DNA of 64,000 bases from Vibrio sp. 10N.261.45.E2 (GCF_002875705.1 NZ_MCZZ01000124.1:18604-82603), one strand, 5' to 3'; positions 36,601 through 46,004 are shown, counted from the stretch's first letter. Made by a program: numbers and translations. The notes: generated by a model from the sequence alone, not told the origin.

Positions 36601-36909
36601 ATGTCAGACGTGAACGAAATTTTAAAGTCCATCAACAACCCTGTACGCCGAGATATTCTTCATTGGCTTAAGTCGCCTCAAGAGCACTTTAACTTAGAGA
36701 AACAACTCGTTGATACTGATGTTGAGGGGGTATGCGTTAGCATTATTCAGGAGAAGAGTGGCCTATCTCAATCTACCGTTTCTTCTTACCTCTCGAACCT
36801 ACAGCGTGCAAAGTTAGTGACATCAAAACGCATTGGCTCGTGGACTTACTACAAGCGTAATGACGAATACATCGAGAAATTCCTAAAAGCGCTGTCTGAT
36901 TCCCTATAG
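36601..36909 (+). CDS. ArsR-family regulator
   Basis: 102 residues, winged helix of the ArsR type: EILKSINNPVRRDILHWLKS, then the recognition helix SGLSQSTVSSYLSNLQRAKL and wing SKRIGSWTYYKRN. It lacks the ELCVCDL metal-binding motif of metal sensors; the single central cysteine is in VEGVCVSI, so it may sense redox state or a small ligand. The aldehyde dehydrogenase gene begins 187 bp downstream, a possible target. Confidence 0.85.
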   Translation: MSDVNEILKSINNPVRRDILHWLKSPQEHFNLEKQLVDTDVEGVCVSIIQEKSGLSQSTVSSYLSNLQRAKLVTSKRIGSWTYYKRNDEYIEKFLKALSDSL

Positions 36910-37095
36910 TTGAAAAGAACAAGAATCAACAGAACAACAGTTAGATAGCACGATGAAAACTGGATGGATTCACGCCATCCTTTATGACAAATATCATTTA
37001 TTAAAAATTAACACATCGAGATTTTTAGATATCTAGTTATCTAACTATTTAATAATAATGATGCAGATACTAAAAATGCAGCGGAGCCGACAAAC

Positions 37096-38436
37096 ATGAA
37101 CAAGTCCATTCAATCCTTTGACCCAAGTAACGGTGAACTCCTTGGCGAGGTAAACCAAACTTCAGCTGAAGAAGTCACTCAAACCATTCACAAAGCAAAA
37201 GCTGCACAAAAAGCATGGCGTCAACTCTCAATGAACGAGCGAGTGCGGACCATTATCAAAGCCTATCAACAACTTGATAAGTACGAAGAGTCCCTCTCAC
37301 AGTTACTTGCTCGTGAAATGGGTAAAGACATTCGTCGCGCGACCGGAGAAGCAACTGGTGCGATCTACATGGGTCAGCACTATGCAGAAGATGCTCAACG
37401 TGCACTCAACACACGAAAATTGTCCGGTTCAACAGAGCTTCAATACCGCCCACTAGGTGTTGTCGGAGTTATATCTCCTTGGAACTACCCTGTGATGATG
37501 GCAAACAACCTCATTGTGCCAGCATTGGTCGCAGGCAATAGCGTGATTCTAAAACCTTCAGAAGAGACACCTCTCATCGCTGAAGCATTCTTTGGTGAAC
37601 TGCAAAAACACTTACCAGAGAATGTCTTGACCGTGATGCAGGGCGATGGTGAAACAGGCAAGGCATTAGTCGAAGGCGACATTCAAATGATCGCGTTCAC
37701 TGGCTCAAAAGCAACAGGCCAAGACATCATGAGACGTGCCGCAAGTAAGGTAAAACGCTTGGTCATGGAGCTAGGTGGCAAAGACCCAATGATTGTGATG
37801 CGTGATGCGAATCTAGAACAGGCCGCTCGCTTTGCCGTCGCGGGCAGCTTTGAGAACTCAGGGCAAATGTGTACTTCGATTGAACGTATCTATGTTGATG
37901 CTCGTATCGCAGAAAAATTTGAACAACGTGTCACCGAGATCGCCAACATGTACCAGATTGGCCCGTGGGATATGCCGAACGTCAATATCGGACCAATCAT
38001 CAACGCGACACAACACGCTAAGATTGTCGAACAGCTAGAAGACGCGCAACAGAAAGGAGCCACTTTTCTTTTAGGCGGTTCTGAGCAACCCGAGCGTTAT
38101 ATCCGCCCTACGGTTATCACCGGAATGACAGCAGAAATGAAACTGGAAACAGAAGAGACTTTCGGTCCAGTTGTCGCGATCAGTCACTATTCCGACATTG
38201 AAGATGCGATTGAGCGAGCCAACGCCAGTGAGTACGGTCTAGGTGCTGTGGTCTTTGGAAACCAAGGCGTCAATGATGTTGCTGACGAACTTGATGCTGG
38301 CATGGTTGGCATTAATCAAGGACAAGGCGGCAGTGGTGATGCCCCGTGGGTTGGCGCGAAACAGAGTGGCCTTGGTTACCACGGATCGGTCGACGGGCAC
38401 CGTCAGTTTGCACAAGTAAAAGTGGTTTCAAGATAG
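37096..38436 (+). CDS. NAD(P)-dependent aldehyde dehydrogenase, succinate-semialdehyde type
   Basis: 446 residues. All key elements are present: ISPWNYPVMMANNLIVPAL, cofactor loop FTGSKATGQ, the general base Glu in MELGGKDPMIV, the nucleophile Cys in NSGQMCTSIER and the C-terminal FGPVVAISHY and KQSGLGYHGSVDG. The layout resembles succinate-semialdehyde dehydrogenases that lack the first N-terminal segment. It is followed 3-9 bp later by a 2-oxoglutarate-dependent oxygenase, with which it is surely co-transcribed. Confidence 0.92.
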   Translation: MNKSIQSFDPSNGELLGEVNQTSAEEVTQTIHKAKAAQKAWRQLSMNERVRTIIKAYQQLDKYEESLSQLLAREMGKDIRRATGEATGAIYMGQHYAEDAQRALNTRKLSGSTELQYRPLGVVGVISPWNYPVMMANNLIVPALVAGNSVILKPSEETPLIAEAFFGELQKHLPENVLTVMQGDGETGKALVEGDIQMIAFTGSKATGQDIMRRAASKVKRLVMELGGKDPMIVMRDANLEQAARFAVAGSFENSGQMCTSIERIYVDARIAEKFEQRVTEIANMYQIGPWDMPNVNIGPIINATQHAKIVEQLEDAQQKGATFLLGGSEQPERYIRPTVITGMTAEMKLETEETFGPVVAISHYSDIEDAIERANASEYGLGAVVFGNQGVNDVADELDAGMVGINQGQGGSGDAPWVGAKQSGLGYHGSVDGHRQFAQVKVVSR

Positions 38437-38442
38437 AGGTTG

Positions 38443-39225
38443 ATGATGAATAACAAAGAAAATTTTTATGTCGTTCGACGCGAGTCAGGTACTCAGCGCA
38501 GTGACCTTCCCGTTTGGGCACCAAAGTCAGCAAACCCATTTGCACTTGATAAGAACGCTAACGCGGTATCACGCGCTGAAGTAAGCAATGTACCAGGTGC
38601 TTTTCAGTTACTCGATGTGCTACTCCCTGAAGAAGTTCAGCGCATACTCGATGGAGCCAACCAACTTGGCTTTACGGAAGATGCGGCCGTTTCTCTACCA
38701 AGAGAAGTTCGCCACAATCAGAATCTCAACTTGATCGCAGATAATGAAACTCTCGACGTTATTTGGAAGCGCTGCCAAGATCATTTCGTTGATAAATACG
38801 GCCACTTTGCTGGTGTGAAACCTTTGGGTATTAACGGTCGTTTCCGCTTTTATCGTTACGACGAAGGGGATTTCTTCAAGATGCACACCGATGGGTCATG
38901 GCCTGGCAGTCAGGTGGTGAATGAACAGCTAGTCGATGACGCATTTGGTGACCGCTGGAGCATGTACACATTCTTAATTCTATTGAGTGACGACTTCGTT
39001 GGCGGCGAAACTCAATTTATGGTTAATCGTAATGACCCGAGTAAGCCTGCTCGTCGTCAAGGGTATCATCAGGAGAACGTGAATATAGAATCAGTTAGAA
39101 CACCAAGCGGCAGCGTGCTTTGTTTTCCTCACGGTACGCACCCCGCCCATTGTATTCACGGTTCAGCGCCGATACTTTCTGGGACGAAATACATTATTCG
39201 CACAGACGTACTATTCGAGCTCTAA
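38443..39225 (+). CDS. 2-Oxoglutarate/Fe(II) dioxygenase, prolyl-4-hydroxylase type
   Basis: About 260 residues. GAGG stands before tandem ATGs at 38443 and 38446. The jelly-roll core has the iron triad in FKMHTDGSW (His, Asp) and HCIHGSAPILSGTKYIIRTD (His, then the 2-oxoglutarate-binding Arg), with FRFYRYDEGDF and WSMYTFLILLSDDFVGGETQ typical of the P4Hc group. It should hydroxylate a small molecule or a protein side chain with release of succinate and CO2. Pairing with an aldehyde dehydrogenase suggests oxidative demethylation or dealkylation producing an aldehyde; this is inference. Confidence 0.88.
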   Translation: MMNNKENFYVVRRESGTQRSDLPVWAPKSANPFALDKNANAVSRAEVSNVPGAFQLLDVLLPEEVQRILDGANQLGFTEDAAVSLPREVRHNQNLNLIADNETLDVIWKRCQDHFVDKYGHFAGVKPLGINGRFRFYRYDEGDFFKMHTDGSWPGSQVVNEQLVDDAFGDRWSMYTFLILLSDDFVGGETQFMVNRNDPSKPARRQGYHQENVNIESVRTPSGSVLCFPHGTHPAHCIHGSAPILSGTKYIIRTDVLFEL

Positions 39226-39251
39226 GCGACTCTATTGGTCGTTTAACTCCT

Positions 39252-39283
39252 AAAAAATGTCCCGCACTAGGCGGGACATTTTT
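39252..39283. terminator. Bidirectional terminator after the dioxygenase gene
   Basis: AAAAAATGTCCCGC-ACTA-GGCGGGACATTTTT; strong stem with A- and T-runs between two convergent genes. Confidence 0.9.
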
Positions 39284-39315
39284 ATATAAGATAGAAAGCT
39301 TCTAGCTCTGAGCTG

Positions 39316-41295
39316 TTAACTCTTAAACGTATTCGAGAGCTCTTTCAGTGATGCTGCCAGTTCGGCTTGCTCTTTGGCTGTCGCAGCAATTTGCGTTGCA
39401 CCCGTCGTAGATTCTGTCGACTTCTGCTCCACTGCCACAACGTTCTGAGCAATATCTTGAGTCACTACCGCTTGCTCTTCGGTTGCAGTCGCAATCTGCT
39501 CTGTCATACTGAATATCTCGCTCACAGCGCCTGAAATATCTTGCAGCGTCTGCTCTACGCCTCGAGAGTCCTCAACCGCTCTTGAAGACATTTTCTTGCT
39601 ATTATCAATTACATTAAACGCAGTTTGTACATCTGATTGTAGAGAGCTAATGAAGCCTTCAATCTCCGACGTAGATTCTTGGGTACGTTGTGCCAAAGTA
39701 CGGACTTCATCTGCAACCACGGCAAAACCACGACCTTGCTCACCCGCTCGGGCTGCTTCAATTGCCGCGTTCAATGCCAGTAGATTAGTTTGCTCTGCTA
39801 CCGACTTAATCACATCAATCACGCTGTTAATGTTGTTGCTGCTATCGTGAAGATGGGTAATTTTCTCAGCTAAGCCGTTAATCTCAGATGCCAAAGTTTC
39901 AATCGATTGGTAAGAGTGCTGAACCGTGCTCAAGCCTGCTTGTGATTGTTCATCAGCCAATTTAGCTGAGCTTGCTGTTTGCTGAGTTTTAGCCGCAACC
40001 TCGCTCACCGTTGCCGATAGCTCCTCTGTTGCTGTCGCAATCAAACCAATTTGGTCTTGTTGCTCAACCAAAGTGTTGGAGTTGTATTGGCAAGTTTGCG
40101 CCGTCTCTTCAGCTGCAGAAGCAAGTGTCAGGCTAGACTGAGACAAGCTGTCTATTACCTGAGAGAATTTTTCTAACGTTTCGTTGAGCGACGAAGAGAT
40201 ATGCCCTAGCTCACTCTCTCCCAAATACTTAGCTCTCACCGTTAGGTCATTATCATCACGAACAACAGAAAGCACTGAGGTTAGATTTTTTACTCGGAGC
40301 GTTAGGTCTGTAATCACTTTAAAGCTTACAAAGGTCGCAAAGAAAGTAATTGCAATAAATACCGCAATACTTGCGAACATCGCGGATTGAGCTTCACTCG
40401 CCTTGTTTTCAGTCAATGCGATAAGTGATTCAGCCAGTTGATTCTCCGTTTTCTTTAACTGAACAATACGAGAAGTTGATTGCGCGAACCAATACACAGG
40501 GTCTACATCAAAACCACTCATTTTTGATTCAGCCACATCACGAAGCTTCTCGACTTCCGCGACCGAACGGTCATTTAATTGTTGTTCAAAGAAGCGAACG
40601 TTGTCTGGGTTACCCAGAACTTCAAAGTTCGAGAAATACGTATTTTGCTCTGTCACCAAAGAGATGAATTTCACCAGCATACCCGGACCAAATTCATTTT
40701 TAGAAAAGGTGTTATTCAGCACAGCACGTTCAATACCCGCTCGCTCTTTACCTTGCAAGAAGTTGTAGTAAGCGATGGTTTCTGTGGTGATGGTAGCATC
40801 GGAACTTAGCTCAGCAATTAACGCCGATACACTCAGCAGCTTTGCATTAAGTTTGGTGTAATAAGCCAAAGCTTCAGAAAGCGGAATCGATTGAGAATCC
40901 ACTCGATTGCGAATCGTTGTTATCTGATTAAGACTTTGGCTTATCTCTGTGTTCAGGCGGTTGATCTGTGGCAGGTTGATATTGGCAGACTGCCAGTAAT
41001 CATTTCTTTGGTTGCGTCGGTTGTCGGCATTGGTTCTCTGTGCGGCTAATTCACTGACGAACTGGGTACCTTGAGAGCCAATAAAGCCAGCAGTCATGCC
41101 TCGCTCTTTTTGTAACTCATGCACTAATTCACTGTACACCACCGAAAGGCGTGTTAGTTGATTTAATGAGGACATTTCAGTCTTAGTTTCTACGCCTTTG
41201 GATATCGCAGAAACACTGAGCCAGAGAAACCCTAAGATCGGCAAAATAAGCAAAGCGATGATTTTTTGCTTAAAAGACATATCGGTTAATTTCAT
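39316..41295 (-). CDS. Methyl-accepting chemotaxis protein with NIT sensor
   Basis: 659 residues: membrane helix near the N-terminus ([20 protein letters not shown]), a NIT (nitrate/nitrite-sensing type) helical domain of about 260 residues ([20 protein letters not shown] is its hallmark), second helix ([20 protein letters not shown]), HAMP and signalling hairpin with [23 protein letters not shown] domains bind nitrate in known cases, though many paralogues bind other ligands. Monocistronic. A dyad at 41399-41424 lies in its leader region. Confidence 0.92.
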   Translation of the reverse strand: MKLTDMSFKQKIIALLILPILGFLWLSVSAISKGVETKTEMSSLNQLTRLSVVYSELVHELQKERGMTAGFIGSQGTQFVSELAAQRTNADNRRNQRNDYWQSANINLPQINRLNTEISQSLNQITTIRNRVDSQSIPLSEALAYYTKLNAKLLSVSALIAELSSDATITTETIAYYNFLQGKERAGIERAVLNNTFSKNEFGPGMLVKFISLVTEQNTYFSNFEVLGNPDNVRFFEQQLNDRSVAEVEKLRDVAESKMSGFDVDPVYWFAQSTSRIVQLKKTENQLAESLIALTENKASEAQSAMFASIAVFIAITFFATFVSFKVITDLTLRVKNLTSVLSVVRDDNDLTVRAKYLGESELGHISSSLNETLEKFSQVIDSLSQSSLTLASAAEETAQTCQYNSNTLVEQQDQIGLIATATEELSATVSEVAAKTQQTASSAKLADEQSQAGLSTVQHSYQSIETLASEINGLAEKITHLHDSSNNINSVIDVIKSVAEQTNLLALNAAIEAARAGEQGRGFAVVADEVRTLAQRTQESTSEIEGFISSLQSDVQTAFNVIDNSKKMSSRAVEDSRGVEQTLQDISGAVSEIFSMTEQIATATEEQAVVTQDIAQNVVAVEQKSTESTTGATQIAATAKEQAELAASLKELSNTFKS

Positions 41296-41690
41296 TTTTA
41301 TTTCCTAGCGGCTAACGAATCTTTATTTGTCGTGTAATTAGACACACTTCTAAAACGGTGTACCTTTACTGAGATCATAATAATATTTAGTTTTATCAAT
41401 TACCGTGCCATATCGGACGGTAATCAATAACGCTAGCATTTAACCTTACTGAATTCATTGACTTGTCTATAAAACTGTTAGCTATGCAACTTTATAAAAC
41501 ACAAAAAATGTACAACAACATTTTCCCGACGCAAGTGACTGAAAAATGACAGTTTTTAATAACCCTAAAGGGGTATTCGAGTGCCCACAATCCCCTCTGT
41601 ATTCACTATATATTCAGCACCAACTATGTATAATGCCGGGCTCAAAAAGTTAAGAATTCAATTAACGTAGAAGTAGAATTAGAGGTTTTT
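41296..41690. other. Intergenic region between MCP and zinc-ribbon gene
   Basis: 395 bp, AT-rich, no credible ORF. It holds one clear dyad at 41399-41424 and presumably the promoters of both flanking genes. Confidence 0.4.
41399..41424. promoter_or_regulatory. Dyad upstream of the NIT MCP
   Basis: ATTACCGT-N10-ACGGTAAT: perfect 8-bp arms, 104-129 bp upstream of the MCP start. A symmetric operator is likely; the regulator is unknown. Confidence 0.45.
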
Positions 41691-41864
41691 ATGGACTGTC
41701 CCGCTTGCGAAGAGCAAATCGGTTGGGAATGGGTAGAAGAGGCAGCAATCGAACCGAATGAGGAATTCGATTGCCCAGAGTGTGAAGAAACCTTGATGTA
41801 TACCATCGATGAAGGCACCTATTACGGTGCGCAACATAAAACCGTAGAAGTGGTTGATGATTGA
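41691..41864 (+). CDS. 57-residue zinc-ribbon protein
   Basis: Short gene with AGAGG six bases before the ATG. The protein is very acidic and has two CxxC pairs, MDCPACEEQ at the start and DCPECEETL in the middle, the minimum for a zinc ribbon. It ends acidic (VEVVDD). The two knuckles and good RBS support a real gene. Function unknown; a rubredoxin-like electron or RNA-binding role is possible. Confidence 0.75.
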   Translation: MDCPACEEQIGWEWVEEAAIEPNEEFDCPECEETLMYTIDEGTYYGAQHKTVEVVDD

Positions 41865-41954
41865 TATAACTTTCTAAAAAATAACACGTGTTATTAACTC
41901 TCATGTTTTAGACCTTGGCAAAATAGTCAGAGTAAATGAACACCCTCTTTACTG

Positions 41955-41966
41955 GAACGAACGTTC
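41955..41966. promoter_or_regulatory. TetR-type operator before the tetR gene
   Basis: GAACGAACGTTC has the same GAACG/CGTTC arms as the palindromes at 29408-29445. It is 46 bp upstream of the TetR start, consistent with autoregulation. Confidence 0.6.
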
Positions 41967-42011
41967 AGCATAAAATATTAAATATATGTTCAGACCGATG
42001 AAGTAGATGTT

Positions 42012-42596
42012 ATGGCCAAAACCGCAAAGTTCGATAGACAAGATGTTGTAGACAGAGCCACCAACCTGTATTGGGAAAAAGGCTTTCACGCGACTTCTAT
42101 GCGCAACTTACAGGACGTAATTGATATGCGTCCGGGCAGCATTTACGCGACTTTTGGTAGCAAAGAAGGCTTGTTTAAAGAGACATTGGCTCGCTATACC
42201 GAACTCGGCATTCTCAATTTGAATCGCTTCCGCAGTGAGACAGGCTCTCCAATTAAAGCGCTCGAAAGCTTTATCAAACGCGCGGTGGTTGAATCTAAAC
42301 AGAGTGCGCCTAACGGCATGTGTATGCTGGCTAAAACCGTAGCTGAACTGACGGATGAACACGCGGAATTGTTGGGCGAAGCAAAGAAATCACTCAAAAT
42401 ATTGGAAGGCGAGTTCGCCAAACTGATTGCCGAAGCGCAAGATTTAGGTGAGATAAGTAAAGATCGAGAACCCGCTCAACTTGCTCGCCACGTTCAGGTT
42501 CAAATTGCAGGGCTACGCACTTATGCAAAAACCTGCGATGACACAGAACTACTCAACTCAATGGTTGAAGACATCTTCAAGTACCACCCTTTTTAG
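42012..42596 (+). CDS. TetR-family regulator
   Basis: 194 residues: HTH KGFHATSMRNLQDVIDMRPG followed by SIYATFGSKEGLFKETLARY, the AcrR/YcdC-like type, then an all-helical ligand domain containing SAPNGMCMLAKTVAEL, with a possible redox or ligand cysteine. It probably represses its own gene through the palindrome at 41955 and may act on the AhpD-like gene at 28762. Confidence 0.9.
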   Translation: MAKTAKFDRQDVVDRATNLYWEKGFHATSMRNLQDVIDMRPGSIYATFGSKEGLFKETLARYTELGILNLNRFRSETGSPIKALESFIKRAVVESKQSAPNGMCMLAKTVAELTDEHAELLGEAKKSLKILEGEFAKLIAEAQDLGEISKDREPAQLARHVQVQIAGLRTYAKTCDDTELLNSMVEDIFKYHPF

Positions 42597-42625
42597 CAGC
42601 TGAGCTTATATAAGCTCAAACCTAC

Positions 42626-42669
42626 AAAAAGACGCCCAAGTATTACTATCAATACTTGGGCGTCTTTTT
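42626..42669. terminator. Bidirectional terminator between tetR and PTS IIABC
   Basis: AAAAAGACGCCCAAGTATT pairs with its complement around ACTATC; 19-bp perfect stem with flanking A/T-runs. Confidence 0.93.
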
Positions 42670-42707
42670 ATTTATTTCTTTTCAGCCAATCTTAAAGCCG
42701 ATTGCTT

Positions 42708-44573
42708 TTATGCTTTCCTCATAATCAACGCTTGCGCATTAAGCATCGCTTCCTTAGTGCTAACATCTAACGTTTTAACATTCGCAAAGCGTTCTACTTC
42801 TTTAATCGCTACATCGTGAGCGAAGATCACCAACCTCGCCCTTTCAATGTCTTTTGGTGTAATGCGATTACCAATCCCGTTGGCACCTTGTGTTTCGACT
42901 TTAATCCGAACCCCAAGGTGATGCGCTGCTTTTTCCAGAGACTTCGCTGCCAAGAAAGTGTGTGCAACTCCAGACGGACATGACGTAATCGCCAATACAT
43001 CCGCTTGCCCCTCTTCCGTCACCGAACCACCCGCAAACTGATTCGAACTCGCCTCACCTTCGACCACGTTCTTTTTCAGTAGTATCACGATTAAAGCCGT
43101 AGTGAGCGCGCCCGCGAGTGTGCCAATAATGTAGCCAATCTTGCCATCAACAACTGGCAAAACAATCCAACCGCCCCATGGCGCATGGTTCACTACATGG
43201 AACATAAAGCCGACAACGTTACCGACAATGCCACCAGCCACGACTGCAGGAAGGACACGTGCAGGGTCAGCTGCGGCAAAAGGAATTGCGCCTTCGCTAA
43301 TACCGATAATCCCCATGATGCCTGCGGCTTTGCCCGCTTCACGTTCGTCGCGCTTAAACTTCTTCGGTGATAGGAAAGTCGCCAGAGCCATACCGAGTGG
43401 CGGCGTACAAATCGCGATTCCAACACCACCCATCAACCAAGGTTGGGTATTCACCTGAGTTTGAGCAAATAGCGTTGCTACTTTATTGATCGGGCCGCCC
43501 ATATCAAATGCCGTCATTGCACCTAAAATACTGCCGAGCACCACTTTTCCTGAACCAGCCATGCCCGTAAGCATTTGGTTCATCTCGAGCATCACTTGAG
43601 CAATTGGCGATCCAATCACCCACATCACTGCGCCACAGGTTACAAAGGTGCCGACAAGCGGGTAGATGAAGATAGAGCTCAGTGAGATCATGCTGTCTGG
43701 CAGTTTGATCTTCTTAAGTAAGTTGACAACAAAGCCCGCAAAGAAACCGACCACAATCGCACCAAGGAAGCCTGTGTTGTATTGATTGACGGCGACCCAA
43801 GAACCAATCATTCCGGGCGCTAAACCCGGTTTGTCGGCCATTGAATACGCGATGTAACCACCGAGTACAGCAGTAAACAGAGTCAAGCCAGCAATACCCA
43901 TCTGCGCGATGTCAGCTAACACGCCATTCTCAGGTACGGCGCCATGTCCTGAAATCATGACTGACAAAGACAACAACACCCCACCAGCAACCACGAATGG
44001 AATCATGTGTGAGGTGCCGTATAACAAGTGTTCTTTGAGGCGATTAAGCGATTGCGCCCAAGGGCTGAGCGGCTCGACATAAACTTCCTGGTGGCTAGAG
44101 GCGTAGCTATCGAAAGATTCAGAATTGACTTCGAGAAACAGCTCTTGAGCTTCCTCGACTGACTCTACTGCCTTTAATTTTGTAACAAAGCCATCTTCGA
44201 TTAATCTGGTCGAAATTTGAGCCAGCACCTCGATATGGTGGTCGTCGTTGTTGTCTGGTGAAGCGAGCATAAAGAACACATCCGACAGTTCGCCACCGTC
44301 TGCGCCATAATCGATGCCAGTTCGGCTAATGCCTACCGCAACAGCTGGCTTAGCAACAGCGGTACTTTTTGCATGTGGAATCGCAATACCATCATCAAAG
44401 CCAGTATTACCTATGGCTTCACGCTTCCATATGTCATCAAGGAATTCACTTTTATTAGAAAGCTTACCTGCACGATCGAGCAGTTCAACCAGCTCTTCAA
44501 ATACCGCCTGTTTAGAGTCTGCTTGCAAATCTAAGCAAATAATCTCGGGCTCGATAATGTTGGTGATATCCAT
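42708..44573 (-). CDS. PTS fructose-type permease, domains A-C-B
   Basis: About 621 residues from the ATG at 44573; the extra 17 in-frame codons upstream begin with TTG and are not needed. Domain order: EIIA (active His in GIAIPHAKS), EIIC of about nine membrane segments (LKEHLLYGTSHMIPFVVAGG, GGPINKVATLFAQTQ), and EIIB at the C-terminus (active Cys in ITSCPSGVAHT). It imports and phosphorylates a hexose. The EIIC and EIIB are near-identical in long blocks to 51184-52596, which has the same C-B order. The arrangement A-C-B differs from the A-B-C protein at 47223. A candidate AraC site lies in its promoter region. Confidence 0.93.
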   Translation of the reverse strand: MDITNIIEPEIICLDLQADSKQAVFEELVELLDRAGKLSNKSEFLDDIWKREAIGNTGFDDGIAIPHAKSTAVAKPAVAVGISRTGIDYGADGGELSDVFFMLASPDNNDDHHIEVLAQISTRLIEDGFVTKLKAVESVEEAQELFLEVNSESFDSYASSHQEVYVEPLSPWAQSLNRLKEHLLYGTSHMIPFVVAGGVLLSLSVMISGHGAVPENGVLADIAQMGIAGLTLFTAVLGGYIAYSMADKPGLAPGMIGSWVAVNQYNTGFLGAIVVGFFAGFVVNLLKKIKLPDSMISLSSIFIYPLVGTFVTCGAVMWVIGSPIAQVMLEMNQMLTGMAGSGKVVLGSILGAMTAFDMGGPINKVATLFAQTQVNTQPWLMGGVGIAICTPPLGMALATFLSPKKFKRDEREAGKAAGIMGIIGISEGAIPFAAADPARVLPAVVAGGIVGNVVGFMFHVVNHAPWGGWIVLPVVDGKIGYIIGTLAGALTTALIVILLKKNVVEGEASSNQFAGGSVTEEGQADVLAITSCPSGVAHTFLAAKSLEKAAHHLGVRIKVETQGANGIGNRITPKDIERARLVIFAHDVAIKEVERFANVKTLDVSTKEAMLNAQALIMRKA

Positions 44574-44698
44574 ATGTTGCTCTGCCTCGCCTGAATTCAG
44601 ACTGAAGTAATTAGGTTCTTCCAACCTAAATTAAAAATCGATGTTAATAGGATGAAAAGATTAGCGGTGTGCGGGCGATCATCATATAGGACGAAAGG

Positions 44699-44715
44699 TG
44701 CATTAACTGGATTAT
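44699..44715. promoter_or_regulatory. Candidate AraC site, divergent PTS promoters
   Basis: On the minus strand ATAATCCAGTTAATGCA, nearly the same as ATCCAGTAAATGCA at 47132. It lies between the IIABC gene and the free IIB gene. Confidence 0.55.
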
Positions 44716-44903
44716 TGTAACCAAGAACTCAGAGTGTGACTTTCCCCTTGGAATAAAAAACGCCAATCCATAAAATCCACAGAACCCATAACAATATCGC
44801 CCCTCCTATACGTGAGCTTTCCATACACTACTTCCCACGTAAGATAGCTTTTTCAAGGTAGCTTATGTAACGTAACAGGGACGAGATTAAGCCGAGAATA
44901 ATA

Positions 44904-45206
44904 ATGAGAATTGTAGCGGTAACTGCGTGCCCTACAGGCATTGCGCACACTTATATGGCAGCTGATGCTCTAAATAAAACAGCCCCTAAATTCAATGTTT
45001 CAATCAAGGTTGAGACACAAGGCGCTATGGGTATCGAAAACTTGCTGACAGCCCAAGATATTACCCTCGCGGACAAAGTGTTGATCGTCTCTGATATCGA
45101 CATCGAACAACCAAGCCGATTCGACCCAGCTAAAACCGTATTCATTCCCATGGAAGAAGTGTTATTGAGTGTCGATAAAGTCTTCATTAAGCATTGTCGA
45201 ACTTAA
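44904..45206 (+). CDS. Free PTS IIB domain, fructose type
   Basis: 100 residues, only the IIB domain: active-site Cys in VTACPTGIAHTYMAADAL and the end IDIEQPSRFDPAKTVFIPME. It resembles the IIB domains of the neighbouring permeases and can relay phosphate to a IIC. The next gene starts 7 bp after its stop. In V. cholerae the corresponding gene (VC1823, by memory) precedes the IIA protein in the same way. Confidence 0.9.
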   Translation: MRIVAVTACPTGIAHTYMAADALNKTAPKFNVSIKVETQGAMGIENLLTAQDITLADKVLIVSDIDIEQPSRFDPAKTVFIPMEEVLLSVDKVFIKHCRT

Positions 45207-45213
45207 ACCTCTT

Positions 45214-45987
45214 ATGAACGAATACCAGATCACCTTCTTCGTTGACAATCCTGCCGCGAACTCACACGTCGCACAGCCGCTTACTCGCTTAGCAAAAAAA
45301 TTCAAAAGCAACATCCGCATTATCAACATCACTCAAAACCGAACGGCCGATCTCTCCAAATCTGTCGCAATGTTGCAAGTGGGTTTGCTTCGTGGTGATT
45401 TATGCCAGATAACCGCGGTAGGTATTGATGCAGAGCTGGCCTGTTTCGTTCTTAAAGATGTCATCGCTGAGCATTACGCCATGGTTGGCTCACAGGTGAA
45501 CCATGAGTTCTCTAACGACTTAATCCAGCGCATGCCGCAGATATGTCCGCCTTGTGACATCAAATGGCATCATGCTAAAGCACAAACCCAACTGACCAAA
45601 TTTGAGTGCTTAAAAGGGCTCGCTCACCTCGTTTATCCAGAAGATCCAGATGAACTGATTTTGGCTTTCATTAAACGAGAAGAACGCTCCTCTACCTGCG
45701 TGTCACCGGGGATCGCTCTGCCACATGTGATGTTTGAATCGACTCAAGATCTCTCGATTGCGGTCATCGTCAGTGACGACTCAATTGATTGGGCATCACG
45801 TATCGGCGAAGTACACGTGGCTATCGCTTTGGTGTTGCCAACTAAACCGCAGCGAGAACACATTATTGCAGCCACCAATTTGACACGAAATCTACTTCAC
45901 GATCAGGTCAATGAACGTTTGCAAAAGACCCGAAGCAGCGTCGACCTACAAGCCCTATTGATGTACATCTCTTCACGTCTAATTTGA
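45214..45987 (+). CDS. Degenerate HPr fused to PTS EIIA
   Basis: 257 residues from the ATG at 45214; an in-frame GTG at 45169 overlaps the IIB gene. Residues 1-90 align without gaps to HPr: strand QITFFVDNPA, helix VAQPLTRLAKKF and a Ser-46-like serine (LSKSVAMLQVGLL). The phosphorylatable His-15 and Arg-17 of HPr are replaced by Ala15 and Ser17 (NPAANSHVAQ), so this HPr cannot work in the normal way. Residues ~110-257 are an EIIA type 2 domain with its active His intact (SPGIALPHVMFES). The order HPr-EIIA is the reverse of FruB/FPr. A regulatory role, for example sensing phosphoryl flux, is more likely than sugar phosphorylation. Confidence 0.85.
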   Translation: MNEYQITFFVDNPAANSHVAQPLTRLAKKFKSNIRIINITQNRTADLSKSVAMLQVGLLRGDLCQITAVGIDAELACFVLKDVIAEHYAMVGSQVNHEFSNDLIQRMPQICPPCDIKWHHAKAQTQLTKFECLKGLAHLVYPEDPDELILAFIKREERSSTCVSPGIALPHVMFESTQDLSIAVIVSDDSIDWASRIGEVHVAIALVLPTKPQREHIIAATNLTRNLLHDQVNERLQKTRSSVDLQALLMYISSRLI

Positions 45988-46004
45988 TTACCAGCCCGTT
46001 AGAT

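Noticed and set aside
43141..43458. Plus-strand frame inside the PTS IIABC gene
   Set aside because: Pro/Thr-rich shadow of hydrophobic membrane segments on the opposite strand.
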